Shown in pieces: positions 11,851 through 21,121 of a DNA stretch of 64,000 bases. This DNA is from Candidatus Limnocylindrales bacterium (GTDB lineage: Bacteria; Desulfobacterota; Binatia; UBA1149; CAITLU01). Made by a program: the position numbers and the translations under genes. Position 1 is the first letter of the stretch. Each line of letters begins with the position of its first letter. The stretch spans positions 62,001-126,000 of the forward strand of contig DASPNR010000007.1 in the NCBI GenBank assembly GCA_035626395.1, written 5' to 3'. The notes under the pieces were generated by a model, which saw nothing but the letters and a program-made list of their open reading frames with translations, was not told the origin of the DNA and did not search any database.

Positions 11851-13329
11851 ATGGCTCTCGAGCAGCGCTTACAGCTCAAGCAGACCCTGCAGCTCAGGAT
11901 GACGCCCCAGCTTCGGCAGGCGATCAAGATCCTGCAGCTTTCCCGTCCCGAGCTCGAGATCATGATCGCCGACGAGCTGTGCCAGAACCCGGTTCTGGAG
12001 GAGGCCGCCGAGGGCGTGCGCGAGCTGGAGCTGCGAACCGGCGACCTGGAGACCACCGAGAGCGAGGCCGCCGAGCTCCCCACTGCCGACCATGAGCCCG
12101 AGGCCGCGGCCGAAGTAGGCCAGGTCGACATCGACGAGTACCTGGACCGCTACAGCGCCGGCGACATCCACGGCTCGGTCGGCGCCGGCTCCGACCGCGA
12201 CGACAACCGCGACCGCCTCTTCGAGAACGCCACCGCCCCGCACGACTCCCTTACCGAAGCGCTCCTGGATCAGCTCGGCCTGATCATGATGAACGATGAG
12301 GAGCGCCGCATCGCCACCATCATCGTCGGCAACCTCGACGAGGACGGCTACCTGGCCTGCACGATCGAGGAGCTGGCCTTTCTGGCCGAGGCCACGGTCG
12401 AGCAGGTCGAGGAGGCGCGCGAGATCGTCCAGGAGCTGGAGCCGCCCGGCTGCGGCAGCCGCGACCTGCGCGAATGTCTCCTGGTCCAGCTCAAGCTGAT
12501 CGGCTACGAGCCCGACGACTACTGCGTCCTGGTCGTGGACCGGTACATGAAGGAGCTGGAGGCGCAGAAGTACGACCGGATCGCGCGCGACCTGGGAACC
12601 ACCCAGCACGAGATCGTCGAGGCCCATCGCATCATCCGGTCGCTCAACCCGCGGCCGGGCCGCAATTTCGGCGCCTCCGAGACGCGCTACATCACGCCCG
12701 ACGCCTACATCGTCAAGATCGGCGACGACTTCCAGGTCGCGCTCAACGACGAGGGCGTGCCCGCGCTGCAGGTCAACTCGCACTACAAGGAGATGCTCAC
12801 CGGCAAGTCCGAGACCGGCCTCGGCGAAGCCAAGGGCTACCTGCAGGACAAGGTCCGCTCGGCGATGTGGTTGATCAAGTCGATCGAGCAGCGCCAGCGC
12901 ACGCTGCGCAAGGTCGTCGAGAGCATCGTGCGCTTCCAGAAGGACTTCCTCATCCACGGCGTCAGCGAGCTGCGGCCGATGGTGCTCAAGGACGTGGCCG
13001 CCGACATCGGCATGCACGAGTCCACCGTCAGCCGCGCGACCTCGGGCAAGTACGTGCACACGCCGCAGGGACTGTTCGAGCTCAAATGGTTCTTCACGAG
13101 CAGCCTGCGCGCCACCGACGGAGGCGACGTCTCCTCCGAAAGCGTCAAGCAGAAGATCCTCACCATCCTGTCGCAGGAGGATCCGCGCTCACCCTTCAGC
13201 GATCAGTACATCTGCGAGCAACTGGCCAAGGAAAACGTTGACATCGCTCGCCGTACCGTGGCGAAATACCGCGAGAGCCTGGGAATTCTGCCTTCGTCCA
13301 GACGAAAGCGTCTCATCGCGCTCGATTGA
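11851..13329 (+). CDS. rpoN: RNA polymerase sigma-54 factor
   Basis: RpoN directs RNA polymerase to -24/-12 promoters that need AAA+ activators. The 492-residue protein has the Gln/Leu-rich region I (LKQTLQLRMTPQLRQAIKIL), an acidic linker (about 60-120), the core-binding domain and the C-terminal helix-turn-helix. The RpoN box ARRTVAKYRE lies near residues 466-475. Start and length are normal for the family. It is followed by hpf, ptsN and rapZ, the usual rpoN neighbourhood. No sigma-54 activator and no convincing -24/-12 promoter appears in the window. Confidence 0.97.
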   Translation: MALEQRLQLKQTLQLRMTPQLRQAIKILQLSRPELEIMIADELCQNPVLEEAAEGVRELELRTGDLETTESEAAELPTADHEPEAAAEVGQVDIDEYLDRYSAGDIHGSVGAGSDRDDNRDRLFENATAPHDSLTEALLDQLGLIMMNDEERRIATIIVGNLDEDGYLACTIEELAFLAEATVEQVEEAREIVQELEPPGCGSRDLRECLLVQLKLIGYEPDDYCVLVVDRYMKELEAQKYDRIARDLGTTQHEIVEAHRIIRSLNPRPGRNFGASETRYITPDAYIVKIGDDFQVALNDEGVPALQVNSHYKEMLTGKSETGLGEAKGYLQDKVRSAMWLIKSIEQRQRTLRKVVESIVRFQKDFLIHGVSELRPMVLKDVAADIGMHESTVSRATSGKYVHTPQGLFELKWFFTSSLRATDGGDVSSESVKQKILTILSQEDPRSPFSDQYICEQLAKENVDIARRTVAKYRESLGILPSSRRKRLIALD

Positions 13330-13368
13330 GTCTCGACGGGAACCGATTGCAGCCAGCGAGGTGATAAC

Positions 13369-13920
13369 GTGCAGATCTTGGTCACCTTCCGACACATGGA
13401 CGCCAGCGATGCGCTGCGCACCTACGCAACCGAGAAGGTCGAGCGGGTTGCGAACAAGTACCTGAAGAACGCCGTCGAGGCGCACGTGATCCTGGAGGCG
13501 TCGGGCCACCGCAAGCGTTTTCAGGCCGAGATCAACATCCACGCTTCCAACTTCGACATCTCGGCCCATTCGGAATCCGATGACATGTACTCAGCCATCG
13601 ACTTCGCCGTCGACAAGGTCGAGGCGCAGCTTCGCAAGCACAAGGACCGCATCAACGACCGCAAGGGCCGCGCCAGCGCGCCGGAGGCCGCCACCAACAT
13701 CCCCGTAGATGTGCTAGGACCGCACGACGACGAGGGCGGGCCGCGCGTGATCGAGACCGACAGCATGCCGGCCAAGCCGCTGTCGGTGGAAGACGCGGTG
13801 TTGCAGCTCGATCTTTCGCACTCCGAGTTCCTGGTGTTCCGCAATTCGGCCACCAACAGCATCAGCGTCGTCTACCGCCGGCGCGACGGGAACTACGGCC
13901 TGATCGTGCCCAACAGCTGA
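13369..13920 (+). CDS. hpf: ribosome hibernation-promoting factor, long form
   Basis: Hpf binds the small subunit and drives inactive ribosome dimers in stationary phase. The 183-residue product has the N-terminal S30AE/YfiA domain (about 1-100) and a C-terminal dimerisation domain (about 125-183; LSHSEFLVFRNSATNSISVVY). It is therefore the long form rather than the short gammaproteobacterial Hpf. The start is GTG 13369 with GAGG about 8 bases upstream. It sits between rpoN and ptsN. Confidence 0.95.
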   Translation: MQILVTFRHMDASDALRTYATEKVERVANKYLKNAVEAHVILEASGHRKRFQAEINIHASNFDISAHSESDDMYSAIDFAVDKVEAQLRKHKDRINDRKGRASAPEAATNIPVDVLGPHDDEGGPRVIETDSMPAKPLSVEDAVLQLDLSHSEFLVFRNSATNSISVVYRRRDGNYGLIVPNS

Positions 13921-13928
13921 GAAGCACG

Positions 13929-14402
13929 GTGCGGCTGGCGAGCATTCTTTCGCCGTCCTGCATCGTGCTCGACGTTGCCGGGGCCACCAAGCGCGAAATC
14001 CTCTCCAAGCTGGCGGCGCCGATCGCCGCCGATCGCGCCGACATCTCCTACGAGGATCTTCTCGACGCGCTGGTGCGGCGCGAGGAGGCCAGCAGCACGG
14101 CCATCGCCGACGGCATCGCGATCCCTCACGCCAAGATCACCACCGGCAACCAGGTGATCTGCTGCTTCGGCCGCTCGCGCGAGGGCGTCGAGTTCGAATC
14201 GGTGGATGGGCGGCCGACCACGCTGTTCTTCGTGCTGGTGTCGCCGGCGGCCGATCCTTCGCTGCACGTGCAGTGGCTTTCGCACATCGCGGGCCTGCTC
14301 AGCAACGGCGGCCTGCGCCGCCAGCTGCTCGAGGTGCGCTCGCCCGAGCAGGTGCTGGCGGCGCTCGAGGAGGAAGAGAGCGTGCGGGAGGCAAGGGCGT
14401 GA
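13929..14402 (+). CDS. ptsN: PTS nitrogen regulatory IIA protein
   Basis: This is a 157-residue EIIA-Ntr of the fructose/mannitol IIA fold. The phosphorylatable His67 lies in IPHAKI, and the EEASSTAIADG stretch upstream is typical. In other bacteria it acts as a regulator rather than a sugar carrier. The start is GTG 13929, eight bases after hpf, and the stop overlaps the GTG of rapZ. The phosphate donor HPr is encoded nearby, but no enzyme I gene is present. Confidence 0.94.
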   Translation: MRLASILSPSCIVLDVAGATKREILSKLAAPIAADRADISYEDLLDALVRREEASSTAIADGIAIPHAKITTGNQVICCFGRSREGVEFESVDGRPTTLFFVLVSPAADPSLHVQWLSHIAGLLSNGGLRRQLLEVRSPEQVLAALEEEESVREARA

Positions 14403-15337
14403 GCGCCGGCTCGGGCGACGAACGGGCGCACGAGGCGTCGCGGCCGCACGAGCGCGAGGCCGGCCGTCGTGCGGTCGAGGTCATCGTCGTCACCGGCATG
14501 TCCGGCTCGGGCCGCTCCACCGCCATCCATGCGCTCGAGGACCTCGGCACCTACTGCATCGACAACCTGCCCACGGCGCTGGTCTTCCAGTTCGTCGCGC
14601 TGTGCAGCGATGCGCGAGCCGGCAAGCCCAAGGTCGGCCTGGGCCTGGACGTGCGCGATGCCGCCTACGTCAAGAGCTGGCCAAGCGTGCGCCAGGCGCT
14701 CGAGAAGGCCGGCCATCGGGTAACCGTCGTCTACCTCGACGCTTCGGACGAGGTGCTGGTGAGGCGCTATTCGGAGACCCGGCGCGTGCATCCGCTGGCT
14801 GGCGGCCGCGACGTGCCCGAAGCCATTCGCGCCGAGCGCGAGATGCTCGCGCCGCTGGAGCGCACGGCCGACCTCGTCATCGACACCAGCGGTCTGACCG
14901 TGCACGAGCTCAAACGCCGGCTGCAGGAGTTCGCCGCCGGGACCGCCACCTATCGCGGGCCGGCGGTGACGCTCAAGAGCTTCGGCTTCAAGTACGGCAC
15001 GTTGCCCGACGCCGACATGATCCTGGACGTGCGCTTCCTGCCCAATCCGCATTTCGTCGACGAGCTGCGGCCGCTGACGGGGCGCGACGAGAAGGTGGCC
15101 TGCTACGTTCTGGAGCCGGCCGTGGCCGGCGAGTATCTGGAACGGGTAATGAACTTGCTCGAATTCGTGCTACCTCATTACGGCGTGGAAGGTCGTCCCT
15201 ACATGACGATAGGCCTGGGTTGCACGGGTGGGCGTCATCGCTCGGTGTGCATCGCCGAGGAGATCGGCCGCCGCCTTCGCCAGCGCGGCGTGGACGTCAG
15301 CGTGCGTCACCGCGACGCAGATAGGGAGGATCGGTAG
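14399..15337 (+). CDS. rapZ: RapZ-type nucleotide-binding RNase adapter
   Basis: This is a 312-residue RapZ/YvcJ family protein. The Walker A motif GMSGSGRS is at residues 33-40, RTADLVIDTSGL follows, and the family signature is GLGCTGGRHRSVCI near the C-terminus. In E. coli RapZ tunes amino-sugar synthesis through small RNAs; elsewhere the role is unclear. GTG 14399 overlaps the ptsN stop and has GGGAGG about 7 bases upstream. The open frame extends upstream but only through a ptsN shadow. Confidence 0.94.
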   Translation: MSAGSGDERAHEASRPHEREAGRRAVEVIVVTGMSGSGRSTAIHALEDLGTYCIDNLPTALVFQFVALCSDARAGKPKVGLGLDVRDAAYVKSWPSVRQALEKAGHRVTVVYLDASDEVLVRRYSETRRVHPLAGGRDVPEAIRAEREMLAPLERTADLVIDTSGLTVHELKRRLQEFAAGTATYRGPAVTLKSFGFKYGTLPDADMILDVRFLPNPHFVDELRPLTGRDEKVACYVLEPAVAGEYLERVMNLLEFVLPHYGVEGRPYMTIGLGCTGGRHRSVCIAEEIGRRLRQRGVDVSVRHRDADREDR

Positions 15338-15344
15338 GCCGGCG

Positions 15345-15614
15345 ATGGGAACTGCTTCGGCGGAATTCGTGGTGAGCAATCAGCTCGGCCTGCACGTTCG
15401 TGCCGCGGCGATGGTCGTGCGCACCGTCACTCCGTTCCAGTCCACCATCACCATCCGCACCGACAGCGGCAGCGCCGATGCCCGCAGCGTGCTCGATCTG
15501 CTGACGCTCTCGGCCAACAAAGGCACCAAGGTGACGGTGGCTGCCGAAGGGCCCGATGCCGACGCCGCCGTGGCCGCTCTGGGCGACCTGATCATGCGCA
15601 ACTTCGCGGAGTAG
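15345..15614 (+). CDS. ptsH: HPr phosphocarrier protein
   Basis: This 89-residue HPr has the phospho-acceptor His17 in GLHVRAA and Ser48 in ARSVLDLL, equivalent to the HPr-kinase site. It would pass phosphate from enzyme I to PtsN. In many deltaproteobacteria a mannose-type IIA gene lies before it and enzyme I (ptsI) after it. Here both are missing and metK follows, so the donor must be encoded elsewhere or lost. An AGGGAGGA sequence lies about 15 bases upstream of ATG 15345, a little far. Confidence 0.93.
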   Translation: MGTASAEFVVSNQLGLHVRAAAMVVRTVTPFQSTITIRTDSGSADARSVLDLLTLSANKGTKVTVAAEGPDADAAVAALGDLIMRNFAE

Positions 15615-15621
15615 CGAACGT

Positions 15622-15650
15622 TTGACCCCCCTTCCCGTGCCCTGTAGCTA
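15622..15650 (+). promoter_or_regulatory. putative metK promoter with very short leader
   Basis: TTGACC (15622-15627) is followed after 17 bases by TAGCTA (15645-15650). The expected transcription start near 15657 is only about two bases before the metK ATG, which also lacks a Shine-Dalgarno sequence. A leaderless or near-leaderless mRNA is possible. Confidence 0.45.
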
Positions 15651-15658
15651 AGCCGGCC

Positions 15659-16816
<1,158 letters not shown>

Positions 16817-16825
16817 GAAACTCAC

Positions 16826-16873
16826 GACGGGCGGCGCGGCATGCGCGCCAAGGCGCGCGGCTGCCGCCCCGTT
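16826..16873 (+). other. compound GC-rich hairpin between metK and ahcY
   Basis: An outer stem (16829-16835 with 16863-16869) encloses a perfect inner hairpin (16843-16849 with 16852-16858, AA loop). It is followed by a weakly pyrimidine-rich stretch. A separate small hairpin with a TTCG loop lies at 16897-16910, just before the ahcY ATG. This may be a metK terminator or a leader structure of ahcY. The conserved SAH-riboswitch sequence is not apparent. Confidence 0.4.
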
Positions 16874-16923
16874 CCCTTTCACCTCGAAATCATCAACGGC
16901 CTTCGGGCCGATCGGAAGCAATC

Positions 16924-18237
16924 ATGGCCAAAAACGCGGCACGAAACGGCTCGAAGAACGGAAAGAACGCTCCTTACGACATCAAGGACCCCAAGCTCGC
17001 ACCCGAGGGCAAGAAACGGGTGGACTGGGCCGGGCGCGACATGCCCGTGCTCAATATGATCGCCGAGCGCTTCCGCAAGGAGAAGCCGCTCAAGGGCGCG
17101 AAGATGACGGCGTGCCTGCACGTGACGGCCGAGACCGCCAATCTGATGCGCACGCTCAAGGCCGGCGGCGCCGACGTGCTGCTGTGCGCTTCCAATCCGC
17201 TTTCGACCCAGGACGACGTGGCGGCCACGCTCAGCCTGGACGACAGGATCCCGACGTTTGCCATTCGCGGCGAGGACTCCAAGACCTACTACAGCCACCT
17301 CACGCGAGGCATCGAGCACGAGCCTAACCTGACCATGGACGATGGCGCCGACCTCGTCTCGCTGCTGCACACCTCGATGTCGCAGTACGCCGGCCGCGTC
17401 ATCGCGTCGATGGAGGAAACCACCACCGGCGTCATTCGCCTCAAGGCGCTGGAGGCCGACGGCCGCCTGACAATTCCGGTGGTCGCGGTCAACGACGCCG
17501 ACACCAAGCACCTCTTCGACAACCGTTACGGCACCGGACAGTCCACGATCGATGCCATCATCCGCGCCACGGACGTGCTGATGGCCGGCAAGGTCGTGGT
17601 CGTGGTGGGCTACGGCTGGTGCGGCCGCGGTGTGGCTGCGCGGGCGGCGGGATCGGGCGCCCAGGTCGTCGTGTGCGAAGTCGATCCGATGCGCGCGCTC
17701 GAGGCCGCAATGGACGGCTTCCGCGTCATGCCGATGGCCAAGGCTGCGAAGGAAGGCGATATCTTCGTCAGCGTCACCGGCGACATGCACACGGTGAACG
17801 AGAAGACGTTCCCGCTGATGAAGAACGGGGCGGTGGTCTGCAACGCCGGCCACTTCGACATCGAGATCGACGTCAAGGCGCTGACCCGCATGGCCAAGAA
17901 GATCAACCGCAACGTGCGCAACAACGTCGACGAGTACATCATCGACGGCGGCAAGAGCATCTTCCTGCTGGCCGAAGGGCGCCTGGTGAACCTGGCGGCC
18001 GCCGAGGGACATCCTGCCTCGGTGATGGACATGAGCTTTGCCACGCAGGCGCTGGCGGCCGAGTGGGCGTACAAGCAGGGCGCCAAGGGCAGGCTCGAGG
18101 TGAAGGTGCACAAGGTTCCGCGCGAGATCGAGGAGCAGGTCGCGTCGCTCAAGCTGGCCAGCATGGGCATTCAGTGCGACAAGCTCACGCCTGCGCAGAA
18201 GAAGTACCTGACAAGCTGGGAGCACGGGACGGAGTAG
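16924..18237 (+). CDS. ahcY: adenosylhomocysteinase
   Basis: AhcY hydrolyses S-adenosylhomocysteine to adenosine and homocysteine, relieving inhibition of methyltransferases. The 437-residue NAD-dependent enzyme has CLHVTAETANLMRTL, the substrate-binding SNPLSTQDDVAA, the Rossmann motif GYGWCGRGVAARA and the C-terminal HPASVMDMSFATQA and LTPAQKKYL. The start at ATG 16924 is preceded by GGAAG. It lies about 107 bases after metK and ends at a strong shared terminator. Confidence 0.98.
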   Translation: MAKNAARNGSKNGKNAPYDIKDPKLAPEGKKRVDWAGRDMPVLNMIAERFRKEKPLKGAKMTACLHVTAETANLMRTLKAGGADVLLCASNPLSTQDDVAATLSLDDRIPTFAIRGEDSKTYYSHLTRGIEHEPNLTMDDGADLVSLLHTSMSQYAGRVIASMEETTTGVIRLKALEADGRLTIPVVAVNDADTKHLFDNRYGTGQSTIDAIIRATDVLMAGKVVVVVGYGWCGRGVAARAAGSGAQVVVCEVDPMRALEAAMDGFRVMPMAKAAKEGDIFVSVTGDMHTVNEKTFPLMKNGAVVCNAGHFDIEIDVKALTRMAKKINRNVRNNVDEYIIDGGKSIFLLAEGRLVNLAAAEGHPASVMDMSFATQALAAEWAYKQGAKGRLEVKVHKVPREIEEQVASLKLASMGIQCDKLTPAQKKYLTSWEHGTE

Positions 18238-18265
18238 CTCACCGCAGCCATCGCTTCCTCGAATG

Positions 18266-18299
18266 AAACGCCCGGCGGCCTTCTGGCGCCGGGCGTTTT
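18266..18299. terminator. intrinsic terminator between convergent ahcY and APH-family gene
   Basis: AAACGCCCGGC (18266-18276) pairs with GCCGGGCGTTT (18288-18298), with an 11-base loop. T residues follow on the plus strand, and a short T run follows on the minus strand. It lies between the two convergent stops and probably serves both genes. Confidence 0.9.
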
Positions 18300-18316
18300 C
18301 GTTCCACCCGACGGCT

Positions 18317-19933
18317 CTACGGCCGTTGCCGGCTACCGCCCAGGCGCGCGGGATTGTCGATGGCCAGCTTCTCGTCGACGGTGGCGCGAAGATGAGCGAG
18401 GACCTGCTCGCGCCATGGGCCGGCGTCGGCGTGGCCGGCCTCGATGCGACGGCACAGCGCGAAAGACAGTTCACGCGCCATCGGGTCGTGGTCGCGAGGC
18501 TGATGCGGCTCGACGTCGTGCTGCAGCAGACTGGCCAGCCGCTGCGCCTGCGCCGCCGCATGATGCGGGCGCAGCGCGATCTCGCGCGCGACGATGCCGG
18601 CGACGTTGGCGCCAACCAGCGCCTTGAAGTGCGCGCTGCCCTCGAGCCTGCCGGCGAGCTCGTGCTTGAGGAAGGCGCCGAGCGCTTCGAGCAGCTCGAT
18701 GGCGGAGGGCTCGTCGAGGATGCCGGATGGTGTGGCGGCGATGGCCAATGGCGCGGCGGCGGTCGCTGCCGGTGTGCCGCCGGGCTTGGCTGACGCTGCT
18801 CCCGCGGTGCGAACCTGCGTGTCGCCGATCTCCGCGGACGCCGCGCCGGCAGTGCGAGCCTGCGTGTCGCCGGTCGTCGCTTCGGCGAGATGCTCAGATG
18901 CAAGACCTGACCCCACTCCGAGGAGGTTGAGGATCTCGTCTTCCGTTTCCGCCAGGCGGCGGCCGATCGCGGCGAGCTCGACGTCGGGGTGCTTGCCGCC
19001 CTTGTGACGCTCCGCCTGCATGCGGCAGATGATGGCCCACTTCCAGTTGCCGAACAGTTCCCAGAACAGAAGGTGCGATGGCTCGACGTCCGCGCCGCCT
19101 TCCTCGCGATAGTGCGCCAGCAGCTCCTCGCGCGAGCACAGACCGCCAGCGGCCAGGTCGTCGTTGCCGAAGCGCCACGTGCGCACGCACAGCCAGCCGA
19201 GGTCCTCGACGGCATCGCCGACGTGCGCGAGCTCCCAATCCAGCACCGCCGTCAGCCCGCGCTCGTCGAACATCACGTTGCCGACACGGTAATCACCGTG
19301 CACGAGGGCAGGCCGCAGCACGCCCGGCGCATTCTGCTCGAGCCAGCGCGCGGTCAGCTGCAGCAGCGGGTAGGGATGATCGCAAGAGAAGGCCGCGAGG
19401 ATCTGACGGTACTTGTCGATCTCGGCCATCGCGTAGCGGCGCGGATCCTGGCCCGACGGCTCGCGCGCGCGAAGGAACGCCAGTGAAGGCGCGGTCAGAT
19501 CGACGTCATGAATGCGGGCGGCCTCGCGTGCGAGCTGGCGCGGCAGCACCGCTCGCGTCTGCGCATAGCGCTCGTCGCGCAGCAGGCGCCGTGCGATGGC
19601 CTCGCCCGTTACGAGGTCCATGACGAAAAAGGCGCCGCCGAGGCCTTCGGTCGCGTCACCGCACCAATGAACCGCAGGCACCGTGACTCCCGAGCGCGCT
19701 GCCGCCGCCAGCAGCACGAACTCCTCGCGCCGGTCGCTACGGACGGCGCCGCCGTCGGCGTCCAGACGCAGCACGAGCGTGCGGGGCGCGCGACCGTGCT
19801 GGCGCGCCTCGAACGAATAGACGCGGCACGAGGCGCCGCCGGCAAGCTGGCGGATCGAGCCGACCTCGACGGGCGCTGCTGAACGCCGGGTCAGAAAGGA
19901 AGCGAGAGCGCTGGACAGGGAGTGCTCGTCCAC
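18317..19933 (-). CDS. APH/ACAD10-type phosphotransferase fused to a DUF6285-like domain
   Basis: This 538-residue protein has an N-terminal aminoglycoside-phosphotransferase-fold kinase domain (about 20-335). The catalytic loop is HGDYRVGNV (212-220) and the metal site is LDWE (231-234). Such ACAD10-like kinases usually sit near acyl-CoA metabolism and are not drug-resistance genes. After a low-complexity Ala/Thr linker (about 350-405), the C-terminal region (about 408-535; ELLEALGAFLKHEL, DVEPHQPRDHDPMARELSFALCRR) resembles DUF6285. That domain is normally a separate neighbouring gene, so this looks like a natural fusion. The linker holds two copies of a 15-residue unit. The substrate is unknown. 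Confidence 0.82.
   Translation of the reverse strand: MDEHSLSSALASFLTRRSAAPVEVGSIRQLAGGASCRVYSFEARQHGRAPRTLVLRLDADGGAVRSDRREEFVLLAAAARSGVTVPAVHWCGDATEGLGGAFFVMDLVTGEAIARRLLRDERYAQTRAVLPRQLAREAARIHDVDLTAPSLAFLRAREPSGQDPRRYAMAEIDKYRQILAAFSCDHPYPLLQLTARWLEQNAPGVLRPALVHGDYRVGNVMFDERGLTAVLDWELAHVGDAVEDLGWLCVRTWRFGNDDLAAGGLCSREELLAHYREEGGADVEPSHLLFWELFGNWKWAIICRMQAERHKGGKHPDVELAAIGRRLAETEDEILNLLGVGSGLASEHLAEATTGDTQARTAGAASAEIGDTQVRTAGAASAKPGGTPAATAAAPLAIAATPSGILDEPSAIELLEALGAFLKHELAGRLEGSAHFKALVGANVAGIVAREIALRPHHAAAQAQRLASLLQHDVEPHQPRDHDPMARELSFALCRRIEAGHADAGPWREQVLAHLRATVDEKLAIDNPARLGGSRQRP
18792..18881. repeat. two-copy 45-bp direct repeat in the APH-fusion linker
   Basis: Two units of period 45 bp (starting at 18792 and 18837) encode GDTQARTAGAASA and GDTQVRTAGAASA on the minus strand, residues 355-384 of the fusion protein. 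The in-frame duplication lengthens the interdomain linker. Confidence 0.8.
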
Positions 19934-20092
19934 GTTGCGGCGACGAGGCGGAATCGCGCAGCGATAGCGGCCGAATGCGCGCGCAGCCTGCCTTGTCTTT
20001 GCGCTGGGTAAAGAGTTACATCCCGCCAGTCAACCATGTCGAGCGCGCCTGGACTTGCGCGCTCACAGCGATGATCGAGTTCCGTTCCGTCG

Positions 20093-21031
20093 ATGAAGCT
20101 GCCGTTCTTCAAGTCGAAAAAGCGCAAGGAGCTGGAGCCGACGGCACCCGCCGCGCCTGCAGCCGACATTGCGCTTCGCAGCGAGCCGGCGCCGCCGCTT
20201 CCGGCATCGGACAAACCGAGAAAGCTTCCTGCCGAGCACGTCGTCGACTCCTTCGGCTATGCTCTGGCGGCCGTGCCATCGCTCGGGCCGACATCGAAAG
20301 CATGGCGCAAGCTGGGCTTCGAGGTGTCGGCGCCTTACGAGTGGCTTGGATGTCAGGCCGCGCACATCGACCTCGGCGGCGGCGGCGTGCGTTTCCTTGC
20401 CGCCGCCGATTCGGGCGCGGAGCCCACGGCGCTGGTCGAGCTGGTCCGCGCGCGTCTGGTGGTGGGCTCGGGACTGTTCGGCTGGACGTGGGCGTGCGCC
20501 GACCCGCACCGTTCGGCGCTGGCGGTGGCGCAGCTCGCCGAGAGCGACTTTCATGAAGGCTGCGAGGCGTGGGGCGAGCCGCTCGTGCAGATTCCGATGG
20601 AGCTGACGCCGGCTGCCGCGACCTGGCTCGAGAAGCAGACACCGCCGCCGGTACCCAAGCACGCCAACTGCGCCATCCGGCTCGATCATCTGGTGCTCAA
20701 CGTCAGCGCGTCCAAGGCCGTGTCGCAGACGTACGAACGTCACTTCGGCTTGCGCTCCCGAACCGCGGCGATGAACGATCGCTACTACGCGTTCCTCAAG
20801 ATCGGGCCGTCTCTTCTGGAAGTCGTCGGGCCCGCCAAGCCAGGCGCCGGCGCCGTCAGCGGCGGTCCGTGGGGACTCGCCTTCGGCAGCTCCGACCTCG
20901 ACGCCACCATCGCCTATCTGCAGAAGGCGGGCGTGGAGTGTAAGCCCGGGCAGCGCGCAGTGCAGGGCGGGCGCATCGCCGGCATTCCCATCGCCATCGG
21001 CGGGATCAACCTGGCGTTCATGGGCGACTAG
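20093..21031 (+). CDS. VOC (glyoxalase/bleomycin-resistance) superfamily protein
   Basis: This 312-residue protein has a Lys/Ala/Pro-rich N-terminus (about 1-45) and a region with weak glyoxalase-like pattern (about 48-110). A clear C-terminal VOC beta-alpha-beta-beta-beta module follows (about 210-312; IRLDHLVLNVSASKAVSQTY, YYAFLKIGPSLLEVVG, GLAFGSSDLDATIAYL). VOC proteins hold a metal and act as lyases, isomerases, dioxygenases or binding proteins; sequence alone does not tell which. No strong ribosome-binding site is visible. It stands alone between a divergent APH-fusion gene and a convergent SOD gene. Confidence 0.75.
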   Translation: MKLPFFKSKKRKELEPTAPAAPAADIALRSEPAPPLPASDKPRKLPAEHVVDSFGYALAAVPSLGPTSKAWRKLGFEVSAPYEWLGCQAAHIDLGGGGVRFLAAADSGAEPTALVELVRARLVVGSGLFGWTWACADPHRSALAVAQLAESDFHEGCEAWGEPLVQIPMELTPAAATWLEKQTPPPVPKHANCAIRLDHLVLNVSASKAVSQTYERHFGLRSRTAAMNDRYYAFLKIGPSLLEVVGPAKPGAGAVSGGPWGLAFGSSDLDATIAYLQKAGVECKPGQRAVQGGRIAGIPIAIGGINLAFMGD

Positions 21032-21121
21032 CCCGCTGCCTGCATCGAACGTCTTCCTGACAATGAAGCGCGAACACGCCGCCGCCGCCTCAGCCGGCGG
21101 ATTGATCGCGATGATCAGCGG

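Noticed and set aside
16817..16923. SAH riboswitch upstream of ahcY
   Set aside because: The conserved SAH-riboswitch core (GAGGAGCGCUG-type segment with its pairing partner) is not visible, although hairpins are.
18317..19933. aminoglycoside resistance gene
   Set aside because: The kinase fold matches APH broadly, but length, the fused DUF6285-like domain and context fit ACAD10-like metabolic kinases.
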